Source: Mycetocola manganoxydans (lineage in GTDB: Bacteria > Actinomycetota > Actinomycetes > Actinomycetales > Microbacteriaceae). Taken from it: a stretch of DNA of 59,451 bases. The DNA lies in NCBI RefSeq assembly GCF_003667545.1, contig NZ_RCUV01000021.1, forward strand, positions 1-59,451. The letters are read 5' to 3'. Within the stretch, counting starts at the first letter, position 1. Each line of letters opens with the position of its first letter. The position numbers were made by a program, and so were the translations under genes. This document shows positions 1-8,109 of this stretch, in pieces. The notes beneath the pieces were generated by a model that saw nothing but the letters and a program-made list of their open reading frames with translations, made no database searches and had not been told where the DNA came from.

Positions 1-29
1 TCGATCGGCACCGCCGGACGACCAGCCAT
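1..29 (-). CDS. 5' end of an unidentified gene cut by the left edge
   Basis: Only the first nine codons lie in the window; they read MAGRPAVPI from an ATG at 29. The start is supported by AGGGAG five bases upstream of the ATG (seen in the reverse complement). The gene is on the same strand as, and downstream of, the ROK regulator, about 140 bases away; those 140 bases (30-168) show nothing else I can name. Genes beside ROK regulators are often sugar enzymes or transporters, but nine residues do not allow a function to be given. Confidence 0.55.
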
Positions 30-168
30 AGCAACTCCCTGAGATCAGGGTGTTGCGTCACTTCCTTGAACCCGCCTTGTCGGGAATGACCCTTTCGGAC
101 CGTTCGTGCGTTCGGGGGCATGCTGCGGGGCGGATGCCGCGGGGCGGCGCGAACGGGACGGGCGCAGG

Positions 169-1374
169 TCAGCGGGAGGCGGCATCCGCGAGGTCGACCA
201 CCATGGCTTCGACGCTCTCGGGGGAGAGCACGTGGTGGATGGCGAGGATGCTTGCGCCCAGTACGGCCGCGTTGGCGCCGACGCTGGACTGGGTGATCTG
301 CAGGTGCTGCGTCGCGAGCGGCATGGAACGGGCGTAGACGATTTCGCGGACGCCGGCGATGAGGTGTTCGCCTGCTTGCGCCATGGCGCCTCCGACGACG
401 ATGACCGACGGGTTGATCAGGCTGATGCAGGCGTTGAGGATTTCGCCGAGGTCGCGTCCGGCTTGCCGCACGGCTTGAATGGCGGTCGTGTTGCCTGAGC
501 GCACGAGTTCGACCACGTCCTGGCTCGACTCGGCGCCGAGGTCCTGCTCCGAGAGCGCCTTCGCGAGGGCCGGCCCTGAGGCGATCGCTTCGAGGCAGCC
601 GACGTTGCCACAATGGCAGATCGTGTCATTGTCACGGGGAACACGCACGTGGCCGATGTCGCCGGCCACTCCCTGGGCGCCGCGCTGGAGCATCCCGCGC
701 GAGATGACGCCGGCGCCGATGCCCGTCGCGACCTTGACGAAGATGAGGTGGTCGACGTCTGGCCAAGCCATCTCGCGTTCGCCGAGCGCCATGATGTTGA
801 CGTCGTTGTCGACGAGGACGGGAACGTGAAAGTGGGCCTGTAGCCAGCTGGGCACGTCGAAGTTGTCCCAGCCCGGCATGATCGGCGGGTTGATCGGGCG
901 GCCGCTCGAGTGTTCGACCGGCCCGGGCAGGCCGACGCCGATCGCGAGCAGGTCGTCGAGGGTGCGACCCGCGTTTGTGATGAGGTCGTCGCCGGCGCGA
1001 ATGACCCAGTCGAGGATCTTCTCGGGTCCCTCGGAGACGGCGATGTCCGTACCGTCTTCGCTGAGCGGCCGGCCGGTGAGGTCACTCACCGCGATACGCA
1101 CGTGCGTCGCCCCGATGTCGACAGCGAGGACGGCTTTGTTCCCCCCGGTCAGAGCGAACTGGGAGGAGGGTCGGCCGCCCGTCGACGGCGCCGTCTCGGC
1201 GGGCCCGATGAGCCCGAGCTGGAGCAGTGAATCGATGCGCAGCCCGACGGTGGAGCGGGCAAGTCCTGTCAGGCTCGCGAGTTCGGTGCGCGTGCGTGGT
1301 CGCCCGTCCCGGAGGATCTGAAAGATGTCGCTCGTCGCCGACGATCCGAGGGCTGAGGGACTTATGTCGACCAT
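169..1374 (-). CDS. ROK family transcriptional regulator / sugar kinase-like protein
   Basis: The protein of about 401 residues has an N-terminal winged helix-turn-helix (TRTELASLTGLARSTVGLRI near residues 28-47) followed by a ROK domain. The ROK part begins with the phosphate-binding motif AVDIGATHVRIAV, carries GVGLPGPVE, and has the zinc-site signature CHCGNVGCLEA. This is the NagC/XylR layout, in which a sugar or sugar phosphate relieves repression of transport and catabolic genes. A likely target is the gene starting at 29, just downstream on the same strand. An in-frame GTG at 1392 gives six more residues; I chose the ATG at 1374 because the extension is not typical, but no strong ribosome site marks either. 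The effector sugar cannot be read from the sequence. Confidence 0.88.
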   Translation of the reverse strand: MVDISPSALGSSATSDIFQILRDGRPRTRTELASLTGLARSTVGLRIDSLLQLGLIGPAETAPSTGGRPSSQFALTGGNKAVLAVDIGATHVRIAVSDLTGRPLSEDGTDIAVSEGPEKILDWVIRAGDDLITNAGRTLDDLLAIGVGLPGPVEHSSGRPINPPIMPGWDNFDVPSWLQAHFHVPVLVDNDVNIMALGEREMAWPDVDHLIFVKVATGIGAGVISRGMLQRGAQGVAGDIGHVRVPRDNDTICHCGNVGCLEAIASGPALAKALSEQDLGAESSQDVVELVRSGNTTAIQAVRQAGRDLGEILNACISLINPSVIVVGGAMAQAGEHLIAGVREIVYARSMPLATQHLQITQSSVGANAAVLGASILAIHHVLSPESVEAMVVDLADAASR

Positions 1375-1467
1375 CAGGCAATTCAACCACACGAGAGGTG
1401 CAAAAGTCGCCGACGTTCGTCATATGTTGGGCGTCACAACGAACCCGAGCCGGGTTACCGTAAGAGC

Positions 1468-2349
1468 ATGCCCGCATTGACCCTGACTCCGATGGTGCTG
1501 ACCCGCGCCGAGTGGCAGGCGCGGGAGCTCACCCACTCCGAGCGTGCAGACGCGCTGACCGCCGATCATCGGGTGCGGGCGCAACGCGGCGAGAAGCATC
1601 CGATCGAGGACTTCCTCTTCACCTACTACCCGTTCAAGCCGCGGTTGCTGCGGCGCTGGCACCCAGGGGCGGGTGTCGTGCTGACGGATGCCGCCGGCGA
1701 CGACCGCGCGGACTGGCGATGGTATCGAGGCACCCGCGACGGCATCGAGGTTGACGCAGCGGCGTTCCTCGAGGCGAAGGGTGCGAGCGTCGGCTTCATC
1801 GAGAAACTGCTCAGCCGCACCGCTGCCCGTGTGAGCCAGTTCGGCTGCTTCGGATTGCACGAGTGGGCCATGGTCTACAAACAGGACGACATCCGGCACG
1901 CGGTCCCGCTGCGTCTCGGCCAGACCGGAACCGACGAGGTCGTCGAGTCCCACCACATCGGCTGCTCGCACTTCGACGCGTTCCGCTTCTTCACCCCGGA
2001 TGCCGCACCTCGCAATCGCCTCCAGCCGACGCGCGAGAGTTCGCCGGAGCTCGAGCAGCCCGGGTGCCTGCACGCGGGGATGGATGTGTACAAGTGGGCC
2101 GTCAAGCTCGGGCCGCTGGTGCCGGGGGAGGTGTTGCTCGATGCCTTCGTGCTGGCTCGTGACATCCGCTGGCTCGACATGCGGGCATCCCCGTACGACA
2201 TGGCGCCGTGGGGTGCCGAGCCCGTTGCGATCGAGACGCCGGACGGCAAAGCGGAGTATGTGCGGCAGCAGCGCGCCTTCGCCGGGCGCTCGAATGCGCT
2301 TCGGGCGCGGGTCGTTGAGGCGATTCGGGTCGCTCGCGCTGCGGTCTGA
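1468..2349 (+). CDS. 3-methyladenine DNA glycosylase-like conserved protein
   Basis: This 293-residue cytosolic protein resembles a conserved actinobacterial family usually labelled 3-methyladenine DNA glycosylase. Recognisable stretches are HPIEDFLFTYYPFKPRLLRRWHP, abbreviated here as HPIEDFLFTYY near residue 48, ADWRWYRG, and a C-terminal RSNALRARVVEA. I see no helix-hairpin-helix and no textbook AlkA or Tag catalytic motif, so the enzyme name rests on remembered family labels rather than on catalytic residues. It is divergent from the ROK gene with about 93 bases between. It starts at ATG 1468; another ATG eight codons later is possible. The gene is followed within six bases by a 65-bp palindromic repeat. 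Confidence 0.6.
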   Translation: MPALTLTPMVLTRAEWQARELTHSERADALTADHRVRAQRGEKHPIEDFLFTYYPFKPRLLRRWHPGAGVVLTDAAGDDRADWRWYRGTRDGIEVDAAAFLEAKGASVGFIEKLLSRTAARVSQFGCFGLHEWAMVYKQDDIRHAVPLRLGQTGTDEVVESHHIGCSHFDAFRFFTPDAAPRNRLQPTRESSPELEQPGCLHAGMDVYKWAVKLGPLVPGEVLLDAFVLARDIRWLDMRASPYDMAPWGAEPVAIETPDGKAEYVRQQRAFAGRSNALRARVVEAIRVARAAV

Positions 2350-2354
2350 TCGCT

Positions 2355-2419
2355 TTCGGGAGGTAAATCGTGGTGTCCGTCCATGTATGGGCGATGGACC
2401 CCACGATTCACCGCCCGAA
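2355..2419. repeat. 65-bp imperfect palindromic repeat, copy 1 of 3
   Basis: The element begins TTCGGGAGGTAAATCGTGG and ends ACCCCACGATTCACCGCCCGAA, so its two ends are inverted copies of each other. Elements of exactly the same length and ends occur at 12352-12416 (opposite orientation) and 35553-35617. All three lie between genes. It resembles bacterial REP/MITE-type dispersed palindromes and could fold into a long hairpin, so it may also act as a terminator after the upstream gene. Confidence 0.85.
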
Positions 2420-2532
2420 CGCTGGCGCCCCCGGATCAGGGGAACGCTCCCGGGATATCGGGCGTGTTAGATTACGAGCCACCGAGCGCATCTGGGCATG
2501 GTGATCTCACACGGACAGAGGATTCCACTCCC

Positions 2533-4536
2533 ATGCGACTTCGCGCGCTCATCACCATCGCCCTCGCGACGGCCCTGGCTGTTCCGCTCGCCGTCACCGG
2601 CTCTGCCCCCACTCCCGCAGCGGCCGATGAGTCCGTCGCGCAGGCGGTAACGCCCGCGTCGACCGCCACAGTTACCCGCTTGAGCGGAGCAACCCGCTAC
2701 GAGACGGCCGTGGCCGTGTCGAAGCAGTACCCCGCGGGTGTCCCGGCGGCGTTCGTCACGACGGGTGTGGACTTCCCGGACGCGCTGTCGTCCGCTGCGG
2801 CGGCTGCTCGACTCGGCGGACCCCTCCTCCTCACGCCGGCCGCAGCCCTTCCCGCTGCAGTCAGCACGGAACTGAAGCGCCTGAAGCCCAAGCGCATCTA
2901 CGTCATCGGGGGAGCCGCTGTCGTCAGTGAGCGGATCCGGATCGCCCTCTCACGTATCGCCCCGGCGGAACGGATCTCCGGCGTCGATCGTTATGCGACC
3001 GGCCTCAACGTCGTTGCGAAGATCTTCCCGGCCGCCGATCACGCCATCCTCGCGACGGGGCGAAAATTCCCGGATGCTCTCGCCGCGTCCGGCGCTGCCG
3101 GTGCGCGCAAGGCACCAGTGATCCTTGTCGACGGAGCGAAAGCATCCGTCTCCGCCGCCACCCTCTCGGTACTGGCGAAGCTCAAGGTATCGACCATCTC
3201 GATCGCGGGGTCGGATGGTGCGGTGAGTGCGGGCATCCAGTCGCAGCTCTTCAACGCCGGTTACGCGGTGACTCGCTACGGCGGAGCGACACGGTATGAG
3301 ACTGCGGCGGCCATCAACACCGCGTACTTCGCGCCGGAAGCCTCGTCGACGTCGTTCCTGGCGACCGGCGTCAACTTCCCGGACGCTCTCGCCGGTGCTG
3401 CCCTCGCCGGGCACCTTGCCGCTCCGATCAACGTGACCCCCCGCACGTGTGTGCACCCGTCGGTGAACGACGCGATCACAGAACTCGGCGCCCCCACCCG
3501 ATTCGTTCTCGGTGGAACCGCGATAGTGTCCGCAGCCGCAGCAGACAATGTGCGCTGCGTCTACGCGACGAAGACCGAGCCGCTCTCGGGCTGGGCCACG
3601 TCGGCCATCACCCTCGACGCGGATGCCGAAGTGCCGTATCTCGACCGCCCGCCAGTGGACGTCCATGATCCTGCGGTCAAGCTCGACAGCACGGGGCTCC
3701 GCATCTACCTGCGTGCCGACACCAGGAAGTCGTCAGATCACCCGGTCGTGTACGCCCAGTACGGAATCTCCGCACTGATCGAGTACAACCGGACCGGCAG
3801 CAAGGTATGGCTCGACCGGGCCAAGAGGAACGCTCAGAGGCTCATCGACATCGCGGTCGTGCGGGATGGCGCGTGGTGGTATCCCTACAAGCATCCGTGG
3901 ACCTATTACAAGCGGACCCTCGCCACCCCCTGGTATTCCGGAATGGCTCAAGGCCAGGCGCTCTCGCTCTTCACCCGGTTGGCTGAACAAACCGGAGAAG
4001 CGTCATGGGATGTGGCGGCGGACAAGACCTGGGCGAGCTTCAGCCAGCCGTATTCCCCCAAGCTTCCCTGGTCGAGCCTTTCCGTCGACAAGCACCTGTA
4101 CTTCGAGGAGTTCGCGAGCAACCAGCCGCCACTTCTCGTGCTCAACGGTCACGTGTTCGCCCTGTTCGGGCTTTACGACTACTGGCGCCACACCGGCAAT
4201 GCGGAGGTCGCTCGCTACTTCGACGGCGGCGCGACCACGGTCCTCGACCGGATGATGCCGCTGATTCGCGTCGAGAAGGGAGTCTCGTACTACTGCGTGC
4301 AGACGGAGTACTGCCAGAGCCCGCTGTGGCAGAACCAGAAGTACCACGCGATCCACTCCTGGCAGCTCGATACTCTTGCCCGCCTCTCCGGTGATGCGGA
4401 GTTCACCGAGTGGGCCGACACTCTCCGTGCCGACTGGCAGCCGCCGAACGCGAACCGTCGCCAGACCCAGCCGCAGATTCCGCCGACGGATCCTCACTCC
4501 GGCATGGGCGGCGACTCCGACTGGATCGAGCCCTAG
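2533..4536 (+). CDS. Secreted CWB2-repeat protein with C-terminal glucuronyl C5-epimerase-like domain
   Basis: The 667-residue product starts with a signal peptide (MRLRALITIALATALAVPLA, cleavage near APAAADE-type residues around 30). Residues about 45-340 hold three cell-wall-binding type 2 (CWB2) repeats, with the characteristic RLSGATRYETA, ISGVDRYATG and YGGATRYETA starts and YVIGGAAVVS-type ends. From about residue 350 to 650 comes a different domain with FEEF, PPLLVLNGHVFALFGLYDYW near residue 523 and HSWQLDTLARL, which matches the C-terminal domain of D-glucuronyl C5-epimerases. CWB2 repeats anchor proteins to secondary wall polymers, so the enzyme-like part should sit outside the cell and act on a uronic-acid polymer or a cell-wall glycan; that activity is inference. 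The ATG at 2533 is chosen over an upstream in-frame start because the signal peptide begins there. Confidence 0.85.
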   Translation: MRLRALITIALATALAVPLAVTGSAPTPAAADESVAQAVTPASTATVTRLSGATRYETAVAVSKQYPAGVPAAFVTTGVDFPDALSSAAAAARLGGPLLLTPAAALPAAVSTELKRLKPKRIYVIGGAAVVSERIRIALSRIAPAERISGVDRYATGLNVVAKIFPAADHAILATGRKFPDALAASGAAGARKAPVILVDGAKASVSAATLSVLAKLKVSTISIAGSDGAVSAGIQSQLFNAGYAVTRYGGATRYETAAAINTAYFAPEASSTSFLATGVNFPDALAGAALAGHLAAPINVTPRTCVHPSVNDAITELGAPTRFVLGGTAIVSAAAADNVRCVYATKTEPLSGWATSAITLDADAEVPYLDRPPVDVHDPAVKLDSTGLRIYLRADTRKSSDHPVVYAQYGISALIEYNRTGSKVWLDRAKRNAQRLIDIAVVRDGAWWYPYKHPWTYYKRTLATPWYSGMAQGQALSLFTRLAEQTGEASWDVAADKTWASFSQPYSPKLPWSSLSVDKHLYFEEFASNQPPLLVLNGHVFALFGLYDYWRHTGNAEVARYFDGGATTVLDRMMPLIRVEKGVSYYCVQTEYCQSPLWQNQKYHAIHSWQLDTLARLSGDAEFTEWADTLRADWQPPNANRRQTQPQIPPTDPHSGMGGDSDWIEP

Positions 4537-4587
4537 GCCCTTCGTGAGGCGTATGATCCCAGCATCCGCCCCACGGAAGGACACCGC

Positions 4588-5007
4588 ATGATCCCCGAAA
4601 TCAACTACTGGGCCGTACTGCTTGCGACCCTGTCGAGCATGGTGGTCGGCTCGATCTGGTACACGCCGAAGGTCTTCGGCAACTACTGGATGAAGCAGGC
4701 CAACATCACACCATCGGGCAACACGAAGGATGCTATCCGTCCCATCCTCCTCACCCTTATCGTGAGCTTCATCACGGCGTGGGTGCTTGCGGGTGCGACG
4801 TACCTGTCCTGGGATTTCTACGGCGGCAGCTTTTTGCTCAACGCCCTGCTCACCGGCGTCATCCTCTGGGCCGGATTCACGGCGGCACGCTTCATCACCC
4901 ACGACGCCTTCGACGGCCGCCCCGCCGGCCTCACGGTGCTCAACGTCGCCCACGAGCTCGTGACGATCGTGATCATGGCGCTCATCATCGGGATCTGGCC
5001 CGCCTGA
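4588..5007 (+). CDS. DUF1761 family membrane protein
   Basis: This 139-residue protein has four predicted membrane segments and the family hallmark near its start, LLATLSSMVVGSIWYTPKVF followed by the pattern W-M, plus HDAFDGRPAGLTVLN and VTIVIMALIIG at the end. DUF1761 proteins are small bacterial membrane proteins of unknown function. A good ribosome site, GGAAGGA, lies about eight bases before the ATG. It is 51 bases downstream of the CWB2 fusion gene and may be co-transcribed with it, although the two need not be related in function. It converges on the TspO-like gene across a repeat-rich 270-base gap. Confidence 0.85.
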   Translation: MIPEINYWAVLLATLSSMVVGSIWYTPKVFGNYWMKQANITPSGNTKDAIRPILLTLIVSFITAWVLAGATYLSWDFYGGSFLLNALLTGVILWAGFTAARFITHDAFDGRPAGLTVLNVAHELVTIVIMALIIGIWPA

Positions 5008-5070
5008 GTTCCCGTCCGGCGACGGATGCCACGGATCGCACGGATGCTGCGAGTCACGTTGGCTGCACAC

Positions 5071-5199
5071 AGCAATCGAGTTGCCCCGAATGGTCACTCC
5101 GGATGCTCGGGAACGACCTTTTGGGGCAACTCGATTCAGCGAACGACCTTTTGGGGCAACTCGATTCTGCGAACAACCTTTGGGGCAACTCGAACTCGG
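5071..5199. repeat. Three 30-bp tandem repeats plus an inverted fourth copy
   Basis: Units of GAACGACCTTTTGGGGCAAC followed by TCGATTCAGC start at 5111, 5141 and 5171 (the third is diverged and one base shorter). An inverted copy of the core, ATCGAGTTGCCCC, lies at about 5074-5086. The inverted copy can pair with any of the three direct copies, giving alternative hairpins between two convergent genes. The likely role is transcription termination from both sides; a mobile or slippage origin is equally possible. Confidence 0.8.
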
Positions 5200-5236
5200 G
5201 TCAGCGCCGGGAGTCCTACGTCGGCGCTGCGCCGGG

Positions 5237-5290
5237 CCCAGCGCCTACGCCTAGCCCAGCGCCTACGCCTAGCCCAGCGCCTACGCCTGC
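5237..5290. repeat. Three 18-bp tandem repeats reaching the stop codon of the next gene
   Basis: CCCAGCGCCTACGCCTAG occurs at 5237-5254 and 5255-5272, and a variant ending CCTGC at 5273-5290. The last unit contains the stop codon (CTA at 5281-5283, read as TAG) of the leftward TspO-like gene. The extra copies therefore extend the 3' untranslated side and look like slippage duplications of the gene end. Confidence 0.8.
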
Positions 5291-6075
5291 GCAGGCAGCG
5301 GCTTCGGCGCCTTGATGCGGGCAGCGATGGTCACGAGAAGGATCACCGCAACGACGACAATGGCCGTGATCGCGGTCGGCACCGAGATGAGGTCTCCGGT
5401 GAGCCGCCCGTAGGCGACCCAGGCGATTCCCCAGGACAGGGCGGCAGAGGGAGCGAGACGCCCGCGGTTCCACAGGGCGAGTCCGACGCCGATCACACCG
5501 GCGACAGCGATGAGCAGCACACCCCAGAGGTCGATCGACAGGCCGAGCCCGTCAAAGCCGATGGCGGCAAGAACGGCGGCGATGTTGACGAGGGTCGCGA
5601 TGGTGACCCAGCCGAGGTAGAGGCCCATGGTGCCGTCGGTGACGATGGTGTCCACGAGGTTGCGCGGGCGGTGCGCGAGGATGACGCGGAACGCCCAGAT
5701 GAGTACGACGAGCAGGGCGATGATGATCGGAACACTCAGCCAGAGCAGATCGAGCTGCACGCTGAGGATCCAGGCGGCATTGAGAATCAGCGACAGCGCG
5801 ATCGGGTACCCGAGGCGGCGGTGTCGTTCGGCCGACTTCTGCGCGGGCAGCAGCTGCCAGATCGTGTACGCGATGAGTCCCGTGTAGATGACGGACCAGA
5901 TCGCGAACGCGGGTCCGTCCGGCGCGACCGGTGTGGCATCCGTCGACAGCGCTCCACCGGATGCCTCCGCGATGGGAACCCCGCCCACAGCTCCGTTGCC
6001 GATGACGGCGCCGATGATCGCGACAATGGCGCTGACCAGAACGACGATCTGGCGGAGCCGGTCGTTGGTGTTCAC
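5281..6075 (-). CDS. TspO/MBR family tryptophan-rich sensory protein-like membrane protein
   Basis: The 264-residue product is almost entirely hydrophobic, with about seven predicted membrane helices. The segments GPAFAIWSVIYTGLIAYTIW and SLILNAAWI followed later by DGTMGLYLGW are typical of long actinobacterial relatives of the TspO/MBR family, which is otherwise about 160 residues with five helices and binds porphyrins or other hydrophobic ligands. The gene starts with GTG at 6075, with GAGAGGGG about six bases upstream. The C-terminus ends just inside an 18-bp tandem repeat. No neighbour suggests a ligand, and the sensory role of the family should not be assumed here. Confidence 0.75.
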   Translation of the reverse strand: MNTNDRLRQIVVLVSAIVAIIGAVIGNGAVGGVPIAEASGGALSTDATPVAPDGPAFAIWSVIYTGLIAYTIWQLLPAQKSAERHRRLGYPIALSLILNAAWILSVQLDLLWLSVPIIIALLVVLIWAFRVILAHRPRNLVDTIVTDGTMGLYLGWVTIATLVNIAAVLAAIGFDGLGLSIDLWGVLLIAVAGVIGVGLALWNRGRLAPSAALSWGIAWVAYGRLTGDLISVPTAITAIVVVAVILLVTIAARIKAPKPLPAQA

Positions 6076-6186
6076 AGCAGTCCCCTCTCTTGCGAGGCCG
6101 GGCGGCCGCTCGCGTGTTCTGACCCTAGCAAGGGGGACACGCGGTTCCCCCGTCCTTGCGCCCGGCTGATTGTGCCGCTACGGACG

Positions 6187-6223
6187 ACGAAGACGGATGC
6201 CGGCAAGCGGCATCCGTCTTCGT
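6187..6223. terminator. Perfect 16-bp stem terminator hairpin
   Basis: ACGAAGACGGATGCCG at 6187-6202 pairs perfectly with CGGCATCCGTCTTCGT at 6208-6223 across a five-base loop. It sits 18 bases beyond the stop codon of the leftward beta-helix protein gene and upstream of the TspO-like gene start, so it probably ends the former transcript. There is no long T run, as is usual in high-GC actinobacteria. Confidence 0.85.
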
Positions 6224-6240
6224 GGTGTGGTGAGTGCGCC

Positions 6241-6660
6241 CTACGCGGCGCGGGTCAGGCTGTTGGCAGCCCCGGTGCGGGACCCGGCGACGACAGCTCC
6301 GGTCGGGATGGTGCTGTCGCGGCTGACGCGGGCTCCTGCGCCGATCTTCACGTTTGCGCCGATGCGGCAGTGGCTGCCGATCTCGGCTCCGACGCCGACG
6401 GTGGTTCCGGCTCCGATGTGGACGTTCGCGCCGACGAACACTCCGGGTGCGAGGGTGGCGTCACGGTCGATCCAGCTGCCGGCGCCGACCCAACAGCGGC
6501 CGGCGACATGCGCGCCGGGTTCGACGTAGGCGGTGGGGTCGAGGAAGGTCGTCGGGTCGACGACTGCTGTGGAGGCGACGAGTCCGCGACCGTTGCTGTG
6601 ACGACGGTACTTCGCGATCTCGCCCGCCTGGGACTCGATCTCTTCAAATACTCTGCTCAT
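6241..6660 (-). CDS. Left-handed beta-helix (hexapeptide repeat) protein
   Basis: This 139-residue protein is built almost wholly of hexapeptide repeats of the [LIV]-G-x4 type, visible as VGAGSWIDRDATLAPGVFVG and IGAGTTVGVGAEIGSHCRIG, which fold into a left-handed beta-helix. Such proteins are acyltransferases, gamma-class carbonic anhydrases or sugar-nucleotide enzymes, normally as trimers. The conserved histidines of gamma carbonic anhydrases are not evident, and there is no separate N-terminal catalytic domain, so it is either a small acyltransferase or a non-catalytic relative. The ATG at 6660 follows GAAGGAGATC, an excellent ribosome site. It appears to be a single-gene unit ended by the hairpin at 6187-6223. 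Confidence 0.8.
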   Translation of the reverse strand: MSRVFEEIESQAGEIAKYRRHSNGRGLVASTAVVDPTTFLDPTAYVEPGAHVAGRCWVGAGSWIDRDATLAPGVFVGANVHIGAGTTVGVGAEIGSHCRIGANVKIGAGARVSRDSTIPTGAVVAGSRTGAANSLTRAA

Positions 6661-6912
6661 GATCTCCTTCGACGCACGCCGCTCGGGTACGCGGCGTTTG
6701 TGCGCTCCCTCCAGTGAACATCGCGAACCGCCAGAGGATTCCTCCTACCCAGCAAGCTGTCAGCGAGTGAGCAGGCAGTGCCCAGTTGGACGCTGGCCGT
6801 GAGGGCGGCATCCCGCGTCTGGCGGATTCGCGCAGAAACGAGGCGTATTATTGAGGTTTCGGCTCGTCACGACGTGGTGCGTAGTCCCCGTCTACCGAAA
6901 GCGATCCGATTC

Positions 6913-8109
6913 GTGTCACACAATCCTGTAGAACTCTGGACTCCGGCCTTCCTCCTCGCCATCCTGGTGAACTTCTTCCTGGCGATCGTGTTCTACACGC
7001 TGATGACCACGATGGCGCTCTACGCCGTCGATCGGTTCGGCGCGTCGGACACCGCAGCGGGTTTGTCATCGAGCACCTTCATCATCGGTGCACTGATCGC
7101 CCGGATCTTCGCGGGCAAGTTCCTCGACTTCGTCGGCAGGCGACGGATGCTAATCCTCGCGCTCGCCGCGTATGTGATCGCCGGGTTCCTCTACATCCCG
7201 GCAGACAACCTGGTTCTGCTGCTCGTCGTTCGCACCATCCACGGCATCGCCTTCGGTGCGGCGAGCACGTCGATCTCCGCGTCCGTCATGGGTCTCATCC
7301 CTGCCCACCGTCGCGGTGAGGGGACCGGCTATTTCGGAATCTCCACCACGCTTGCCACCGCGATCGGCCCGTTCCTCGCCGTCGTGCTCGTCGATGTGTC
7401 GAGCTACGACGTGCTCTTCGCCCTGTGCACGGCCTGTGCAGCCGTCGGCCTCATCTTCTCGCTGTTCCTCAAGCTGCCCGAGCGCACTCCGTCCGCGCTC
7501 GAGGTCGCCGACAAGTGGAAGTTCCGCGCACGCGACCTGTTCGAACCGGCCGCTCTCACGATCGGCGCCGTCATGTTCGTCGCCGCGATCGGCTACTCGG
7601 GTGTGCTCGCGTTCCTCAACTCCTTCGCGCAGGCCGAGAACATGGTCGCCGCCGCGAGCGCGTTCTTTCTCATCTACGCCGCGGTCGTGCTGTTGTCTCG
7701 ATTCTTCGTCGGGCGGATTCAGGATCGTTTCGGTGACAACGCCGTCGTCTACCCGACACTCATCTCGTTCGCGATCGGCCTCGCCCTCCTGGGCTTCTCA
7801 CCCAACGGGTTCGTACTCGCGAGTTCAGCGGTGTTCATCGGCTTTGGTTTCGGCGCGCTCATGCCATGTGCGCAAGCCATCGCCGTCACGATGGCTCCTC
7901 CGCACCGCATCGGTGTTGCCACGTCGACGTTCTTCCTCATGCTCGACGCCGGCATCGGCTTCGGCCCGCTGGTGCTCGGCTCATTGCTCCCGGTGACCGG
8001 GTTCCACGGAATGTACGGGTTCCTTGCCATCGTGGTCGTGCTCGCCGCGGTGCTGTACCACTTCGTGCACGGCCAGCGCGGTTACCGCCGCAGCGCCCTC
8101 GCGGCGTGA
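6913..8109 (+). CDS. MFS transporter
   Basis: The product of about 398 residues has twelve predicted membrane helices and the major facilitator hallmark between helices 2 and 3, GKFLDFVGRRRMLI, with a related loop GRIQDRFGDNAV in the second half. PAHRRGEGTGYFG and the PPHRIGVATS loop are typical of actinobacterial drug/metabolite exporters of the DHA1 type. The substrate cannot be predicted. The reading frame is open to a GTG at 6778, but the first 45 residues of that version are basic and not helix-like, so I place the start at GTG 6913 just before the first membrane segment; neither start has a strong ribosome site. Its last 28 bases overlap the end of the convergent SDR gene. Confidence 0.87.
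   Translation: MSHNPVELWTPAFLLAILVNFFLAIVFYTLMTTMALYAVDRFGASDTAAGLSSSTFIIGALIARIFAGKFLDFVGRRRMLILALAAYVIAGFLYIPADNLVLLLVVRTIHGIAFGAASTSISASVMGLIPAHRRGEGTGYFGISTTLATAIGPFLAVVLVDVSSYDVLFALCTACAAVGLIFSLFLKLPERTPSALEVADKWKFRARDLFEPAALTIGAVMFVAAIGYSGVLAFLNSFAQAENMVAAASAFFLIYAAVVLLSRFFVGRIQDRFGDNAVVYPTLISFAIGLALLGFSPNGFVLASSAVFIGFGFGALMPCAQAIAVTMAPPHRIGVATSTFFLMLDAGIGFGPLVLGSLLPVTGFHGMYGFLAIVVVLAAVLYHFVHGQRGYRRSALAA

Noticed and set aside
5111-5199. Possible CRISPR-like array
   Set aside because: The 30-bp units are directly adjacent with no unique spacers, and no cas gene is present.
5026-6717. A 563-codon plus-strand frame across the repeats and the TspO-like and beta-helix genes
   Set aside because: It runs antisense to two genes with clear family patterns and starts within tandem repeats.
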